Source of the DNA: Nitrososphaeria archaeon
Lineage (GTDB): Archaea > Thermoproteota > Nitrososphaeria > Geothermarchaeales > JDFR-13
NCBI GenBank assembly: GCA_026982095.1
Contig: JALSHT010000006.1
Coordinates: 62,001-126,000 of the forward strand
Length of the DNA stretch: 64,000 bases
Direction of reading: 5' to 3'
The position numbers and the translations under genes were made by a program. Below, in pieces: positions 52,589 to 62,064 of the stretch; the first letter of the stretch is position 1, and every line of letters starts with the position of its first letter. Under the pieces are notes generated by a model, which saw only the letters and a program-made list of their open reading frames with translations, searched no databases and was not told where the DNA came from.

Positions 52589-52599
52589 GGGGTGGGTCT

Positions 52600-52833
52600 G
52601 TGTCTAGGGAGGTGTTGATTCTTACGGTGCAATTAATGGTAATGACGTTGTTAGTGGTTGTATCTATGCCAATATTATGGAACTTAGCCTCCACTCCCAT
52701 ATTACCCATAAGGATGGTAGACCAGGCATTGAAGACTTTGGTATTCCTAGGTATTCTATATATCTATGTAAAGATCTTCGATAAAATGTATAAATGGTCC
52801 TATAAAATGTTGGCTAGGTGTGGTCGTGAATGA
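52600..52833 (+). CDS. Small two-segment membrane protein, function unknown
   Basis: 77 residues from GTG 52600, with gggggtggg upstream. Two hydrophobic segments (~5-28 and ~44-62) and a short basic tail (KMYKWSYKMLARCGRE). No family recognised. Its place between the GT4 transferase and glmS, tightly spaced, suggests an accessory role in lipid-linked sugar assembly. Confidence 0.6.
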   Translation: MSREVLILTVQLMVMTLLVVVSMPILWNLASTPILPIRMVDQALKTLVFLGILYIYVKIFDKMYKWSYKMLARCGRE

Positions 52834-52879
52834 CCCTTTATTCAAAACATCTAAGGTAAATTTATTTGGGTGTGTAGGA

Positions 52880-54700
52880 TTGTGTGGAATTATAGGAATT
52901 ATTGGTGAGGGAGGGAATATAGTAGAGGAGTTGTATAGAGGCCTTAGACTGCTTGAATATAGGGGTTATGACTCGGCAGGTATGGCGGTTATCAATGATA
53001 AGGGTATGGAGGTTGTTAAGGACAAGGGGACTATAGAGAAGATTAATGAGAGATATAATTTTCTAAAGTTATCTGGGTATGTGGGTATAGCTCATACTAG
53101 ATGGGCAACTCACGGTGCACCGGATAAGGTCAATGCCCATCCACACGTCGATTGTACCCATAGGATAGCTGTTGTACATAATGGGATTATCGAAAACTAC
53201 CTGGAGCTTAGGGAGGAGTTGGAGTCTAAAGGCCATATCTTTAGGTCTAGGACTGATACTGAGGTTATTCCTCACTTGATCGAGGATTATATCTCCCAGG
53301 GATTATCCTTTAGAGACTCGTTTGTATCTACGTTGAGGAGGTTGAGGGGAGCCTATGCATTGGCAGCAATATCAACCTATTCACCAGACATCATAATGTG
53401 TGCCAGGGTTGAGAGTCCACTTGTAGTAGGCCTTGGTGGAGGGAGGGGCTACTGCTCTAGCGATATACCAAGTCTGATTGTCTTCACGAATAAAGTCGTG
53501 CCCTTGGGAGAGGGTGAATACGCTATAGTGAGGAGGGATGATGTGGAGATACGTAGAATAAAGGATGATAGCCTTGTTAAGAGAAGTTTTAAGACCGTTT
53601 CAATGACTGTGGAGGAGGCTAAGAAGGAGGGGTATCCACATTTCATGTTGAAGGAGATTTATGAACAGCCGTACTCCATTAAATATGCGCTTGAGCTCCA
53701 GAAGAACTATCTTGATTTGATGACAAGCTTCATCGATAGGGCCTCAAGACTCTTTTTTGTAGCTGCAGGCACCTCGTTCCACGCGGGAATGGTTGGTAGC
53801 TATGTATTCTCAAGGCTATCTAGAATGGTAAGTATACCTGTAATTGCCTCTGAATTTGTATCGCTATATGGTGGGTCTATATCTGTGGATGACGTTATCT
53901 TAGCAATCAGTCAGAGTGGTGAGACTAGAGATGTTTTGTGGGCTGTTGAGTATGCCAAGGCTAGGGGGGCCACTGTCCTGGCTGTGGTCAACGTATTAGC
54001 CTCTACATTGACGAGGGTGGCTAGGGTATATCTACATCAACAGAGTGGCCCTGAGATAGGTGTGGCGGCTACTAAAACGTATACGGGGCAGTTGGCTACG
54101 CTATACCTACTATCCCTAAATCTTGCTAAGTATAGAGGGAAACTTGGGCAGGATGAATATGACATGTATCTAGAGGAATTGTATAGGATGCCTGAGGTGG
54201 TAAGGGAGACCATATCCTCAGTGGAGGGTGATATGAAGAGTGTGGCGAAGCGTATAAAGAATTCTAAATATGTGATATTCTTAGGTAGGGGGGTAAATAC
54301 TGCAACTGCCCATGAAGGTAGGCTTAAACTAATGGAGATTAGTTATATCCCAAGCCTGTCATACCCCGCTGGGGAAAATAAACATGGGCCTATAAGTCTT
54401 ATTGAGAAGGGGGTGCCGGTGATTGCCCTTGTCCAGGATGATGAGACGAAGAAGCTCATGATAAGTAATATTCAGGAGGTTAGATCCAGAGGTGCTGAGA
54501 CCATTGTAATAACAAGCTCTAGTGACAATGAAACGAGGGAGGTGTCTGATACGCTGATAGAGGTTCCTAAGACCCATTCTCTCTTCACCCCCATAACATA
54601 CGTGGTTCCTCTACAGCTACTGGCTTACTATACAGCAGTTTATAGGGGTCTAGATCCAGATAAACCAAGGAATCTGGCCAAGAGTGTAACTGTGATCTAG
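52880..54700 (+). CDS. glmS: Glutamine-fructose-6-phosphate aminotransferase
   Basis: 606 residues from TTG 52880. This start is chosen because the class II glutaminase needs Cys as residue 1 after Met removal, and only TTG 52880 places CGIIGIIG directly after the initiator; the frame is open for 20 more codons upstream. Glutaminase features: LEYRGYDSAG, HTRWATHG, HNGIIENY, RTDTEVI. Then two SIS domains: AAGTSFHAG, SQSGETRDV, FLGRGVNTATAHEG and a C-terminal NLAKSVTV. Makes glucosamine-6-phosphate from fructose-6-phosphate and glutamine, the entry to UDP-GlcNAc. Confidence 0.95.
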   Translation: MCGIIGIIGEGGNIVEELYRGLRLLEYRGYDSAGMAVINDKGMEVVKDKGTIEKINERYNFLKLSGYVGIAHTRWATHGAPDKVNAHPHVDCTHRIAVVHNGIIENYLELREELESKGHIFRSRTDTEVIPHLIEDYISQGLSFRDSFVSTLRRLRGAYALAAISTYSPDIIMCARVESPLVVGLGGGRGYCSSDIPSLIVFTNKVVPLGEGEYAIVRRDDVEIRRIKDDSLVKRSFKTVSMTVEEAKKEGYPHFMLKEIYEQPYSIKYALELQKNYLDLMTSFIDRASRLFFVAAGTSFHAGMVGSYVFSRLSRMVSIPVIASEFVSLYGGSISVDDVILAISQSGETRDVLWAVEYAKARGATVLAVVNVLASTLTRVARVYLHQQSGPEIGVAATKTYTGQLATLYLLSLNLAKYRGKLGQDEYDMYLEELYRMPEVVRETISSVEGDMKSVAKRIKNSKYVIFLGRGVNTATAHEGRLKLMEISYIPSLSYPAGENKHGPISLIEKGVPVIALVQDDETKKLMISNIQEVRSRGAETIVITSSSDNETREVSDTLIEVPKTHSLFTPITYVVPLQLLAYYTAVYRGLDPDKPRNLAKSVTVI

Positions 54701-54708
54701 AATAGTAA

Positions 54709-54720
54709 GATATAAATATC
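54709..54720 (+). promoter_or_regulatory. TATA element of the rps13 ribosomal operon
   Basis: gatataaatatc lies 32-43 bases before ATG 54752 and likely drives the long rps13-to-isoprenoid operon. Together with the gagg at 54744-54747, it fits a short leader. Confidence 0.55.
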
Positions 54721-54751
54721 ATATGTGTTATTATTATCAACCCGAGGCTAG

Positions 54752-55207
54752 ATGCATATGTCTGAGGAGCAGGAATTCAAAGCTATGATTAGGATGTTAG
54801 ATACCGATATAAATGGTAATCTGCCTATCGTAGAGGGGCTTATGAGGGTAAAGGGGGTTGGCCCTACATTGTCTAGAGCGATATTGAGGAGACTGGGTAT
54901 TCCTCTAAATAAAAGGATTGGTTTCCTCACTGATGAGGAGCTTGCTCGGATCGAGGAGGAGATAAAAAACATTGGTAATAACTTTCCGCCATATATGCTT
55001 AATAGAAGATTTGACAGATACTCCGGTGAAAATCTACATTTAATAGGTGCTGATCTGAAATTCGTGCGGGATAGGGATATAGAGTTTGAGAAGAGTATTA
55101 GGAGCTGGAAGGGTGTGAGGCATGCCCTAGGTCTGAAGGTAAGAGGCCAACGCACCCGTACAACTGGGCGGAAGAGGAAGAAGCTAGTTGTTAAGCGAAG
55201 GAGGTGA
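54752..55207 (+). CDS. rps13: Ribosomal protein S13 (uS13)
   Basis: 151 residues; the start is ATG 54752 or ATG 54758. A helix-two-turn-helix region (GLMRVKGVGPTLSRAILRRLG) and the basic C-terminal RGQRTRTTGRKRKK tail are typical of archaeal S13, the head protein contacting the large subunit and P-site tRNA. Confidence 0.96.
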   Translation: MHMSEEQEFKAMIRMLDTDINGNLPIVEGLMRVKGVGPTLSRAILRRLGIPLNKRIGFLTDEELARIEEEIKNIGNNFPPYMLNRRFDRYSGENLHLIGADLKFVRDRDIEFEKSIRSWKGVRHALGLKVRGQRTRTTGRKRKKLVVKRRR

Positions 55208-55211
55208 GTGG

Positions 55212-55754
55212 ATGAGGCGGTTTAGAAAAAAGTATGAGGGTCCGTTCAAGCCTTGGGACTACCAGCTTCTAATGGATGAGCTTAAGCTCTTGGGTGAATA
55301 CGGTCTTAAGAATAAGAGGGAGCTTAGAAGGGCAGCTACCCTCTTGAAGAAGTTCAGGACTATAGCTAGGCAGGCCTATGGTCTTCCAGAGAAGGAGAAG
55401 AGGGAGGTTGAGAAGACCCTTGTAGGCAAGTTGAATAGGATGGGGATTCTGAATGAAGACGCCTCTCTTGACGACGTTTTAAGACTGGAGGTTAAGGATA
55501 TCCTTGAGAGGAGGCTCCAGACGCTTGTATATAGGAAGGGTTTGGCAAAATCGATATATATGGCTAGACAGATGGTGGTTCACAGACATATTGTAGTGGG
55601 AGATAGGGTTGAGGATAGGCCTGGGCGCATAATATATAGGGATGAGGAAGATAAGATTGGTATTAGGCCGGGGAGTCCATACTCCGACCCCAACCATCCT
55701 ATTTGGAAGGAGGGTTATGAGAATGTCGAGGGAGAGGCCGCAGAAGAAGGTTGA
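55212..55754 (+). CDS. rps4: Ribosomal protein S4 (uS4)
   Basis: 180 residues from ATG 55212, 4 bases after the rps13 stop with ggaggtgag overlapping that stop. Contains the S4 RNA-binding domain [34 protein letters not shown]. Primary 16S rRNA binder. The last ~30 bases are shared with the rps11 start. Confidence 0.96.
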   Translation: MRRFRKKYEGPFKPWDYQLLMDELKLLGEYGLKNKRELRRAATLLKKFRTIARQAYGLPEKEKREVEKTLVGKLNRMGILNEDASLDDVLRLEVKDILERRLQTLVYRKGLAKSIYMARQMVVHRHIVVGDRVEDRPGRIIYRDEEDKIGIRPGSPYSDPNHPIWKEGYENVEGEAAEEG

Positions 55755-56133
55755 GTTGTGGGGAGTAGCACACATATATAGCAGTATGAACAATACGATA
55801 GTCCATATAACAGACTTAACTGGCGCTGAGACCATCGCATTAACATCTGGAGGTATGTTCGTCAAGGCAGATAGATACGAGGGGTCTCCATACGCAGCCA
55901 TGATGGCTGCCAAGAAGGCTGCCGAGATAGCTAGGTCTAAGGGGGTTGTAGGTGTCCATATAAAGGTTAGGGGTGTAGGCGGCCATTTCTCACCAATTCC
56001 TGGGCCAGGTGCACAGGCAGCTATAAGGGCTCTTGCCAGGAGTGGCCTGAAGATTGGTATCGTTGAGGATGTAACCCCGATTCCACACGACAGGACTAGG
56101 AGACCAGGTGGCCGTAGGGGAAGAAGACTATGA
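55723..56133 (+). CDS. rps11: Ribosomal protein S11 (uS11)
   Basis: 136 residues from ATG 55723, which lies 9 bases after ggagg; ATG 55717 is only 3 bases away from it. Stretches: [59 protein letters not shown] and the basic end [17 protein letters not shown]. Platform protein. Overlaps rps4 by 32 bases and rpoD by 4. Confidence 0.96.
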   Translation: MSRERPQKKVELWGVAHIYSSMNNTIVHITDLTGAETIALTSGGMFVKADRYEGSPYAAMMAAKKAAEIARSKGVVGVHIKVRGVGGHFSPIPGPGAQAAIRALARSGLKIGIVEDVTPIPHDRTRRPGGRRGRRL

Positions 56134-56939
56134 AGAAGCCATCTATCGAGATCATATCATATAATGAACGTGTATTCAAGGCTATCCTGAAGAATGTACC
56201 TGTAGAGATCGCCAATTCCCTGAGGAGGGCTATGATTGCAGAGGTACCCACGTTGGCAATCGAGGAGGTTATAATATTTAAGAATGATGGTTTCCTAAAT
56301 GATGATAGCCTAGCCCACAGACTAGGCTTGATACCTTTGAAAACTAGTATGGACTATATTAGGAAGTTGCAGAGTATGGAGGAAGGAGGTGGATACGTAA
56401 CCCTCTCTATAAAGGTATCGGCAAGGAACGATGTTAAGGTGGTATATTCTGGGGATATAAAGACTAGGGATACAAATGTGAAGATATTGTCTGATAGGAT
56501 TGAGATATCTAAGCTGGCCCCTGGACAGAGCATAGAGGCTGAGATGTGGGCCACTGTGGGTAGGGGCGAGGAACATGCTAAGTGGTCTCCAGTAACGGTG
56601 GCTGTGGCTAGAGGCCTCCCAAGGATTAGACTGGCTAAGGACATTCCCCAGGAGACTATGGAGAAGATGGTGTCAGTATGTCCAAAGGGGGTTTTTAAGA
56701 TAGAGAATGGTAAGCTCGTGGTAGACGACATAACTAAATGTACCGTATGCGATATATGTGAGAAGGAATTCCCAGATTATGTCAAGGTAGGTATAGACGA
56801 GTCTTCAAGCATACTATATTTTGAATCTGTGGGGCAGCTTACCACTAGGGAGATCCTTAATGAGGCATTCAACATTTTATTGTCTAAGCTGGAGGAATTT
56901 ATGGATAAGTTTAGAGAGGTGGAGTTAAATGTCACTTAG
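56130..56939 (+). CDS. rpoD: RNA polymerase subunit D with ferredoxin-like insert
   Basis: 269 residues. Alpha-like dimerisation domain ([27 protein letters not shown]) plus an inserted domain with four Cys: SVCPKG near residue 189 and KCTVCDIC near 207. This spacing could hold one Fe-S cluster, as in the D subunit of Sulfolobus and several other archaea. RpoD nucleates polymerase assembly with L, N and P. Starts within the rps11 stop (ATGA). Confidence 0.96.
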   Translation: MKKPSIEIISYNERVFKAILKNVPVEIANSLRRAMIAEVPTLAIEEVIIFKNDGFLNDDSLAHRLGLIPLKTSMDYIRKLQSMEEGGGYVTLSIKVSARNDVKVVYSGDIKTRDTNVKILSDRIEISKLAPGQSIEAEMWATVGRGEEHAKWSPVTVAVARGLPRIRLAKDIPQETMEKMVSVCPKGVFKIENGKLVVDDITKCTVCDICEKEFPDYVKVGIDESSSILYFESVGQLTTREILNEAFNILLSKLEEFMDKFREVELNVT

Positions 56940-57288
56940 ATTTATGGATAAGAGGAGGCTATACCTCCTAAATCTGTTGAGGAGATCTGCATACCAGCAT
57001 AGGGCCCCGGTATGGAGGAGGGTTAGAGAGCTATTATCGAGGTCTAGGAGGAGGAGGATGTCGGTAAACATATCCAAGATAAACAGGTATAGTGGTGATG
57101 GCGATGTAATAGTAGTTCCTGGCAAGGTACTGGGCTCAGGATCAATCGATCATAAGGTTGTTGTAGGAGCCTATAAATATAGTTTAAAGGCTAAGATGAA
57201 GTTGGAGGAGGCAGGGTGTGAGGTATTGACGATTGAGGAGCTGGTGAGAAGATATCCTGATGGGAAGGGGGTGAAGATAATAATATGA
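56929..57288 (+). CDS. rpl18e: Ribosomal protein L18e
   Basis: 119 residues from ATG 56929, preceded by agaggtgga inside rpoD (11-base overlap). Family stretches: APVWRRVRELLSRSRRRR, VIVVPGKVLGSGSIDHKVVVGAYKYS. Archaeal and eukaryal large-subunit protein. Overlaps rpl13 by 4 bases. Confidence 0.94.
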   Translation: MSLRFMDKRRLYLLNLLRRSAYQHRAPVWRRVRELLSRSRRRRMSVNISKINRYSGDGDVIVVPGKVLGSGSIDHKVVVGAYKYSLKAKMKLEEAGCEVLTIEELVRRYPDGKGVKIII

Positions 57289-57743
57289 GGGAGGTTGTAA
57301 TAGATGCGAGAAACTCTGTTGCAGGGAGGCTAGCCTCCAAAGTCGCGAAGCTACTTCTAGACGGGTACAAGGTCTACATAGTCAATGTTGATAAGGCGGT
57401 TGTTACCGGGAAGAGGAAGAGGGTTATTAGTGATTTCAAGGGGAGACTGGCGGTGAAGTCCAATGTGAATCCTCGTAGGCATGGGCCCTTTAAACCTAGG
57501 TCTCCCGAGGGGATATTTAGGAGGATGGTCAGAGGCATGCTCCCAAGGAGGAAGAGTAGGGGTAAGGAGGCCTTAAGAAGACTAAGGGTTTATAGGGGTG
57601 TCCCTGATGACTTGAAGGGGAGGGATTTCATTGTGTTCAGCGATGTACAATATAGGGAGAATCCATATGGATACGTATCTCTTGAGGATATCGCTAGGGA
57701 GATAGGTTGGGTTCCTATTGAGGAGAGGGTTGGAGGTGGATAG
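57285..57743 (+). CDS. rpl13: Ribosomal protein L13 (uL13)
   Basis: 152 residues, with VIDARNSVAGRLASKVAKLL at the start, then HGPFKPRSPEGIFRRMVRGMLPRR. ATGA junction with rpl18e and a 2-base gap to rps9: the conserved archaeal order. Confidence 0.96.
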   Translation: MREVVIDARNSVAGRLASKVAKLLLDGYKVYIVNVDKAVVTGKRKRVISDFKGRLAVKSNVNPRRHGPFKPRSPEGIFRRMVRGMLPRRKSRGKEALRRLRVYRGVPDDLKGRDFIVFSDVQYRENPYGYVSLEDIAREIGWVPIEERVGGG

Positions 57744-57745
57744 CT

Positions 57746-58153
57746 GTGCCTAGGACAAAGGTGAAGGTATTCACTGGGAAGAGGAAGAAGGCTATAGCTA
57801 GGGCTTTCATACGGGACGGTGATGGCAATGTAAGGATCAATGGCTATCCAGTGGAGCTTTGGGGGCATGAGATAGGTAGGATGAGGGTTATCCAGACCCT
57901 TCTACTGGCGGGTGACTATGCAAAGAAGTATGACATTGACGTATATGTAAGGGGAGGTGGTTTCATGGGCCAGGCTGAGGCGGTTAGCATAGCTATCGCG
58001 AGGGCATTGGTGGGAATGTCGAAATCTAAGAGGTTAGAGTCGATATATGAAAGCTTTGATAGGAGGCTATTGGCAGGGGATCCGAGGAGGACTGAGCCTA
58101 AGAAGCCACTTGGCCCCGGACCACGTAGGAAGAAACAGACTTCATATAGGTGA
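57746..58153 (+). CDS. rps9: Ribosomal protein S9 (uS9)
   Basis: 135 residues from GTG 57746. VFTGKRKKAIARAFIRDGDG, VRGGGFMGQAEAVSIAIARAL, and a basic C-terminal GPGPRRKKQTSYR whose last Arg reaches the P-site tRNA. Followed 6 bases later by rpoN. Confidence 0.96.
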   Translation: MPRTKVKVFTGKRKKAIARAFIRDGDGNVRINGYPVELWGHEIGRMRVIQTLLLAGDYAKKYDIDVYVRGGGFMGQAEAVSIAIARALVGMSKSKRLESIYESFDRRLLAGDPRRTEPKKPLGPGPRRKKQTSYR

Positions 58154-58159
58154 GTCTGG

Positions 58160-58369
58160 ATGATAATACCCGTTAGATGCTTTACATGTGGGAATCTTAT
58201 TGGAGATAAGTGGGAGGAGTTTACAGATATGATTGAGAAGGGGGTGGATCCTAAGGAGGCTCTTGATAAACTGGGGCTGAAGAGATACTGCTGTAGGAGG
58301 ATGCTTCTAAGCCATATAGAGGCTATAGATGATTTCATCCTCTTCAGAGGTATCGAGTATGGAGATTGA
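58160..58369 (+). CDS. rpoN: RNA polymerase subunit N (Rpb10)
   Basis: 69 residues. The zinc bundle is CFTCGN near the N terminus plus [16 protein letters not shown]. Small assembly subunit contacting RpoD and RpoL. Overlaps the enolase start by 11 bases. A separate rpoK, often next to rpoN, was not found here. Confidence 0.96.
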   Translation: MIIPVRCFTCGNLIGDKWEEFTDMIEKGVDPKEALDKLGLKRYCCRRMLLSHIEAIDDFILFRGIEYGD

Positions 58370-59618
58370 GGTATCTAGGACAGATGCAGTAGTAACTTAC
58401 GATTCGAGAGGTAGGCCAACACTGGACATAATGCTGGTATCTCGAGATGGCAAGGTAGGTAGGTATGCAAGTCCATCTGGAGCCAGTGTAGGCAGGTATG
58501 AAGCGCCTCCATTCCCCAGTGGAGGAGTTTTGGAGGCTAGAAAGTTTGTTAGGGGTGAGGTGAACAGGATTTTAAGTGGATTCAGATACTCAAGCCAAGA
58601 TGAGTTTGACTCGATGATTAGGAGGATAGATGGTACAGGAAGGTATGAGAAGCTAGGTTCTGTTGCTAGCCTTGGACTCTCATTCTCAGCAGCAGATCTG
58701 GCCTCAAAGGAGCTGGATATACCTATATACAGGTGGCTTGGTGGGAGGGAAAAGCCTCTATATCCTCTGCCACTGTGTAATGTGTTGGGCGGAGGGAAGC
58801 ATGCCCTCAACAGGTCTATCGATATACAGGAGATACTGGCTATCCCCCTAAACCCAGAGTCATATAGAGATGCTTACCAAGCATGTATAGAGCTTCATAG
58901 AATGGTTGGTAGGGTCTTGGCAGAGAGAGACCACTTCTTCAATGGAGGTAGGAATGATGAGGGTGCGTGGGTTACTACCTTGACTGATGAGGAGGCATTT
59001 GAAGCTGTATTGGAGGCCATGGATAGGGTTAGGAGTGAGATAGGCATCAAGTTTGGGTTAGGGGCTGATTTAGCAGCATCGTCACTCTGGGACCCCGAGA
59101 ATAAGCTTTATGTATATAGTAGGAGCGGACTATACCTTGATAGGGAGGAGCAGATAGAATATGTCGTTGAGCTCGCCAGAAAATATAGGCTTATGTATAT
59201 AGAGGACCCGCTGCACGAAGATGACTTCCCAGGTTTTTCCAACCTAGTCAAGAGAATGGGCGGTAAACCCCTGATCGTTGGGGATGACCTATACGTAACC
59301 AATCTATCTAGGCTTAAATTGGGTCTGTCTGAAAAGGCTGGTAATGGGGTTATTATAAAACCTAATCAGGTAGGTGATGTTTCACAAGCGCTTTCTACAG
59401 CTAGGGAGGCGTCGTCAAATGGGTTCGGCGTGATAGTCTCACATAGAAGTGGTGAAACTCCTTATCCCCACCTAGCTCATCTAGCACTAGCAGTTGAAGC
59501 TGATCTTATGAAAGTCTCTCCCATCTATGGCGAGAGGGTGATTAAGCATAACGAGCTTCTAAGGATGGAGGATTTATATGGGACTTCGGGATTAAAGCGT
59601 TTGAGGTGGGGGTATTGA
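58359..59618 (+). CDS. eno: Enolase
   Basis: 419 residues from ATG 58359 ([21 protein letters not shown]). Catalytic and metal residues are visible: loop [12 protein letters not shown], His in GGKHA, Glu in IQEIL, NDEGAW, Asp in GADLAAS, Glu in [10 protein letters not shown], Asp in VGDDL, Lys in IIKPNQ, and SHRSGET. Interconverts 2-phosphoglycerate and phosphoenolpyruvate. Somewhat divergent (KPNQ and GAW where KVNQ and GGF/Y are common). Sits between rpoN and rps2 as in many archaea. Confidence 0.95.
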   Translation: MEIEVSRTDAVVTYDSRGRPTLDIMLVSRDGKVGRYASPSGASVGRYEAPPFPSGGVLEARKFVRGEVNRILSGFRYSSQDEFDSMIRRIDGTGRYEKLGSVASLGLSFSAADLASKELDIPIYRWLGGREKPLYPLPLCNVLGGGKHALNRSIDIQEILAIPLNPESYRDAYQACIELHRMVGRVLAERDHFFNGGRNDEGAWVTTLTDEEAFEAVLEAMDRVRSEIGIKFGLGADLAASSLWDPENKLYVYSRSGLYLDREEQIEYVVELARKYRLMYIEDPLHEDDFPGFSNLVKRMGGKPLIVGDDLYVTNLSRLKLGLSEKAGNGVIIKPNQVGDVSQALSTAREASSNGFGVIVSHRSGETPYPHLAHLALAVEADLMKVSPIYGERVIKHNELLRMEDLYGTSGLKRLRWGY

Positions 59619-60250
59619 GTGAAGAGGGACACAGTGAAAATATTCAAGAGCTTAATAAGGACTTTTTAATACAATATAGAGTCCACTTCGGGAGGAATGT
59701 AAAGACAAAATTCAGTGAGAAGTTTATATATGGTGTCCACCCAAAGGGCTTCTACCTTATTGATGTTGATAAGACTATTGAGAGGTTGAGGGCGGCTGCT
59801 AAACTACTCTCCAGGTATGAGCCGGAGGATGTCTTGATACACTCTGCCAGGGATTTCTCATATAAAGGCCTTGAGGAATTAGGTAGGTTGACAGGCTTCA
59901 AGGTGAAGACTGGACGATTCCTGCCTGGAACCCTGACCAATTATATGCTTGAGAATCATGTAGATAGTATGATCCTCCTTGTTATAGACCATACCTTTGA
60001 TAGGCAGGCGGTGGATGAAGCTGTGAAGATGAGGATTCCCGTGATATCCTTTGTAGACACCAACTCTGACGGGGCGTATGTAGACTTGGCTATACCGGGA
60101 AATAATAAGGGGAAGTACTCCATAGCAGCTCTTTTATGGAGCCTTGGTGTAGTGTATCTACGTGAGAAGGGTGTTCTAAGGGAGGATGAGGTCCTGGATA
60201 AATCGGTCCAGGACTTTATGGTGGCGCCTGAAAATGTCCCAACGGGTTAG
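59615..60250 (+). CDS. rps2: Ribosomal protein S2 (uS2)
   Basis: 211 residues if TTG 59615 is used; it sits 5 bases after gaggtggg. GTG 59606 would add three residues but has no ribosome-binding site. Stretches: YRVHFGRNVKTK, FYLIDVDKTIERLRAAAKLLSRY, GRFLPGTLTN and PVISFVDTNSDG. Overlaps eno by 4 and the Memo gene by 17 bases. Confidence 0.94.
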   Translation: MSEEGHSENIQELNKDFLIQYRVHFGRNVKTKFSEKFIYGVHPKGFYLIDVDKTIERLRAAAKLLSRYEPEDVLIHSARDFSYKGLEELGRLTGFKVKTGRFLPGTLTNYMLENHVDSMILLVIDHTFDRQAVDEAVKMRIPVISFVDTNSDGAYVDLAIPGNNKGKYSIAALLWSLGVVYLREKGVLREDEVLDKSVQDFMVAPENVPTG

Positions 60251-61097
60251 AGAACCCTCTGTAGCTGGTTATTTCTACCCATCAGATAAGAATGAATTGG
60301 TGGATCTAATAGAGAGATTGTTTAGAAGCAGTAGGGGACCTGGAACCCATGTTCTTGAGGACTTCGCAGATAAGGATGTTATAGCTCTCCTCCTCCCCCA
60401 TGCCGGATATATATACAGTGGTGAGATAGCTGCTTATGGATATGCAGCATATAATTCATCAGGTCTTAAGAAGAGGATATTGATCCTAGGCCCCAACCAC
60501 TATGGTCTTGGTGCGTTGGCATCTATCTATCCTGAAGGAATGTGGAGGACTCCATTGGGAGAGGTTGTTATTGATCCTGAGCTGTCTAGAGAGATACCCT
60601 CTATTAGTGAATATATTGTGCATGATGAGATGGGGCATGTTAGGGAACACTCGATCGAGGTTCAACTGCCGATTCTACAGTATATCCATGGAAACAACTC
60701 CTTCCTGCTAACTCCTATATCAATCATGCTTCAAACAGAGTCGGTGGCCAGAGACATAGGATATACTCTTAGAAAACTTAATGATATGTACGGGGGTGAG
60801 ATACTCTTTATAGTATCGACCGACTTCACCCATTACGAGTCCTCTAGTAAAGCCTATGAGAAGGATATGATGGCTATCAAGAAGATACTTGACATAGATC
60901 CGGATGGTTTTCTGGAAGCGGTATACAGTAGCGACATATCGATGTGTGGATATGGCCCTACAGCCGCATTATTATACTTTCTGGAGGGGGTAGAGGGGGT
61001 GGAGGCCACCCTGCTGAAATACGGGCATAGTGGGGAGGTTACAGGGGATGTAAATAATGTTGTGGGGTATGCATCGATAGCATTTTATAAGGTGTAG
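60234..61097 (+). CDS. MEMO1-family protein
   Basis: 287 residues from ATG 60234. REPSVAGYFYPSD start, LLLPHAGYIYSG, LGPNHYG, HVREHSIEVQLPIL and VSTDFTHY are the family's conserved blocks, related to class III extradiol dioxygenases with His residues in a metal-site-like pocket. Archaeal function is not established. The gene is regularly found between rps2 and mvk in archaea, as here. Confidence 0.92.
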   Translation: MSQRVREPSVAGYFYPSDKNELVDLIERLFRSSRGPGTHVLEDFADKDVIALLLPHAGYIYSGEIAAYGYAAYNSSGLKKRILILGPNHYGLGALASIYPEGMWRTPLGEVVIDPELSREIPSISEYIVHDEMGHVREHSIEVQLPILQYIHGNNSFLLTPISIMLQTESVARDIGYTLRKLNDMYGGEILFIVSTDFTHYESSSKAYEKDMMAIKKILDIDPDGFLEAVYSSDISMCGYGPTAALLYFLEGVEGVEATLLKYGHSGEVTGDVNNVVGYASIAFYKV

Positions 61098-61101
61098 TCA
61101 A

Positions 61102-62043
61102 GTGCCTAGCGTATTTACGAGGGTTCCGGCTAAAGTGATATTGATGGGAGAGCATTATGTTGTCCATGGGTCTAGGGCTATAAGCATGGCTATAGACAGC
61201 TTCCTATATGGTAGGCTGGATGATGATGGTGAGGGATTAATTAGGTTAGAGGGTGGAGGGGTGGACGAAGAGATTCATTTCTCGGTTGGGAGCAGCCCAA
61301 TAGCTAGGTTCTATAGGGAGCTTATAAAGGAGATGGGTGTGGAGAAACCACCGTCTATAAATCTAGAGTTTGAGTTCCCAGTATCGGCGGGATTAGGGTC
61401 ATCCGCAGCAATATCTGCCGCGATCCCCTCCCTTCTCATAAAGTGGCTGGAGATGAGGGATCCAACGAGGGATGAGCTATATAGGTATGGGGAGAGGCTA
61501 GAGAGATATATTCATGGAACACCTTCTGGGATAGACCTGACCACGGTGGTGGAGGGGGGTGTGATACTGTTTAGCAGAGAAGGTGGGTTGTTGGATAGGG
61601 TGATATCTCTTCCTGATGGGATAGGAATACTTCTAATAGACTCTGGCTTTAGAAGGGTTACTGGAGAGCTTGTGGCGAGGGTGTCTGCAAATCTCGGGAT
61701 GCTACCCCAATCTCTAAATAGGAGGTTGGTGGATGCCGTGGATACTCTTGTTGGTGACGCATGGAAAGCTATACTAGATGGTTATAGTTTGGAGTTGCTT
61801 GAACTTATAAAGTCTAACCATTATCTATTGAAGTATCTAGGTGTATATACCCCGGGGATTAACAATATCATAGGTATGTTACTAGACAAGGGTGTTGAAG
61901 TATCTAAAGTTACGGGTGCAGGTGGAGGGGGGTGTATCCTGGTAGTTGGTGATGAGGAGACCTTGTCAAAAGCAGTGGATGTTGCACGAGACCTAGGACT
62001 CGATTTTCTCAGGCCAAATATATATCCTTATACGCTGTATTAG
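61102..62043 (+). CDS. mvk: Mevalonate kinase
   Basis: 313 residues from GTG 61102. GHMP kinase motifs: PAKVILMGEHYVVHG, PVSAGLGSSAAISAA (P-loop), GTPSGIDLTTV and VTGAGGGGCIL. Phosphorylates mevalonate in the isoprenoid pathway. Starts 4 bases after the Memo stop and is followed by idi2 22 bases later. Isopentenyl phosphate kinase, often the next gene in archaea, is absent here. Confidence 0.95.
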   Translation: MPSVFTRVPAKVILMGEHYVVHGSRAISMAIDSFLYGRLDDDGEGLIRLEGGGVDEEIHFSVGSSPIARFYRELIKEMGVEKPPSINLEFEFPVSAGLGSSAAISAAIPSLLIKWLEMRDPTRDELYRYGERLERYIHGTPSGIDLTTVVEGGVILFSREGGLLDRVISLPDGIGILLIDSGFRRVTGELVARVSANLGMLPQSLNRRLVDAVDTLVGDAWKAILDGYSLELLELIKSNHYLLKYLGVYTPGINNIIGMLLDKGVEVSKVTGAGGGGCILVVGDEETLSKAVDVARDLGLDFLRPNIYPYTLY

Positions 62044-62064
62044 TATGACTTGGTAGAGTGGGGT

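Noticed and set aside
58154..58358. A hidden rpoK gene near rpoN
   Set aside because: rpoN and eno overlap directly and no frame with the Rpb6 pattern is present in the neighbourhood.
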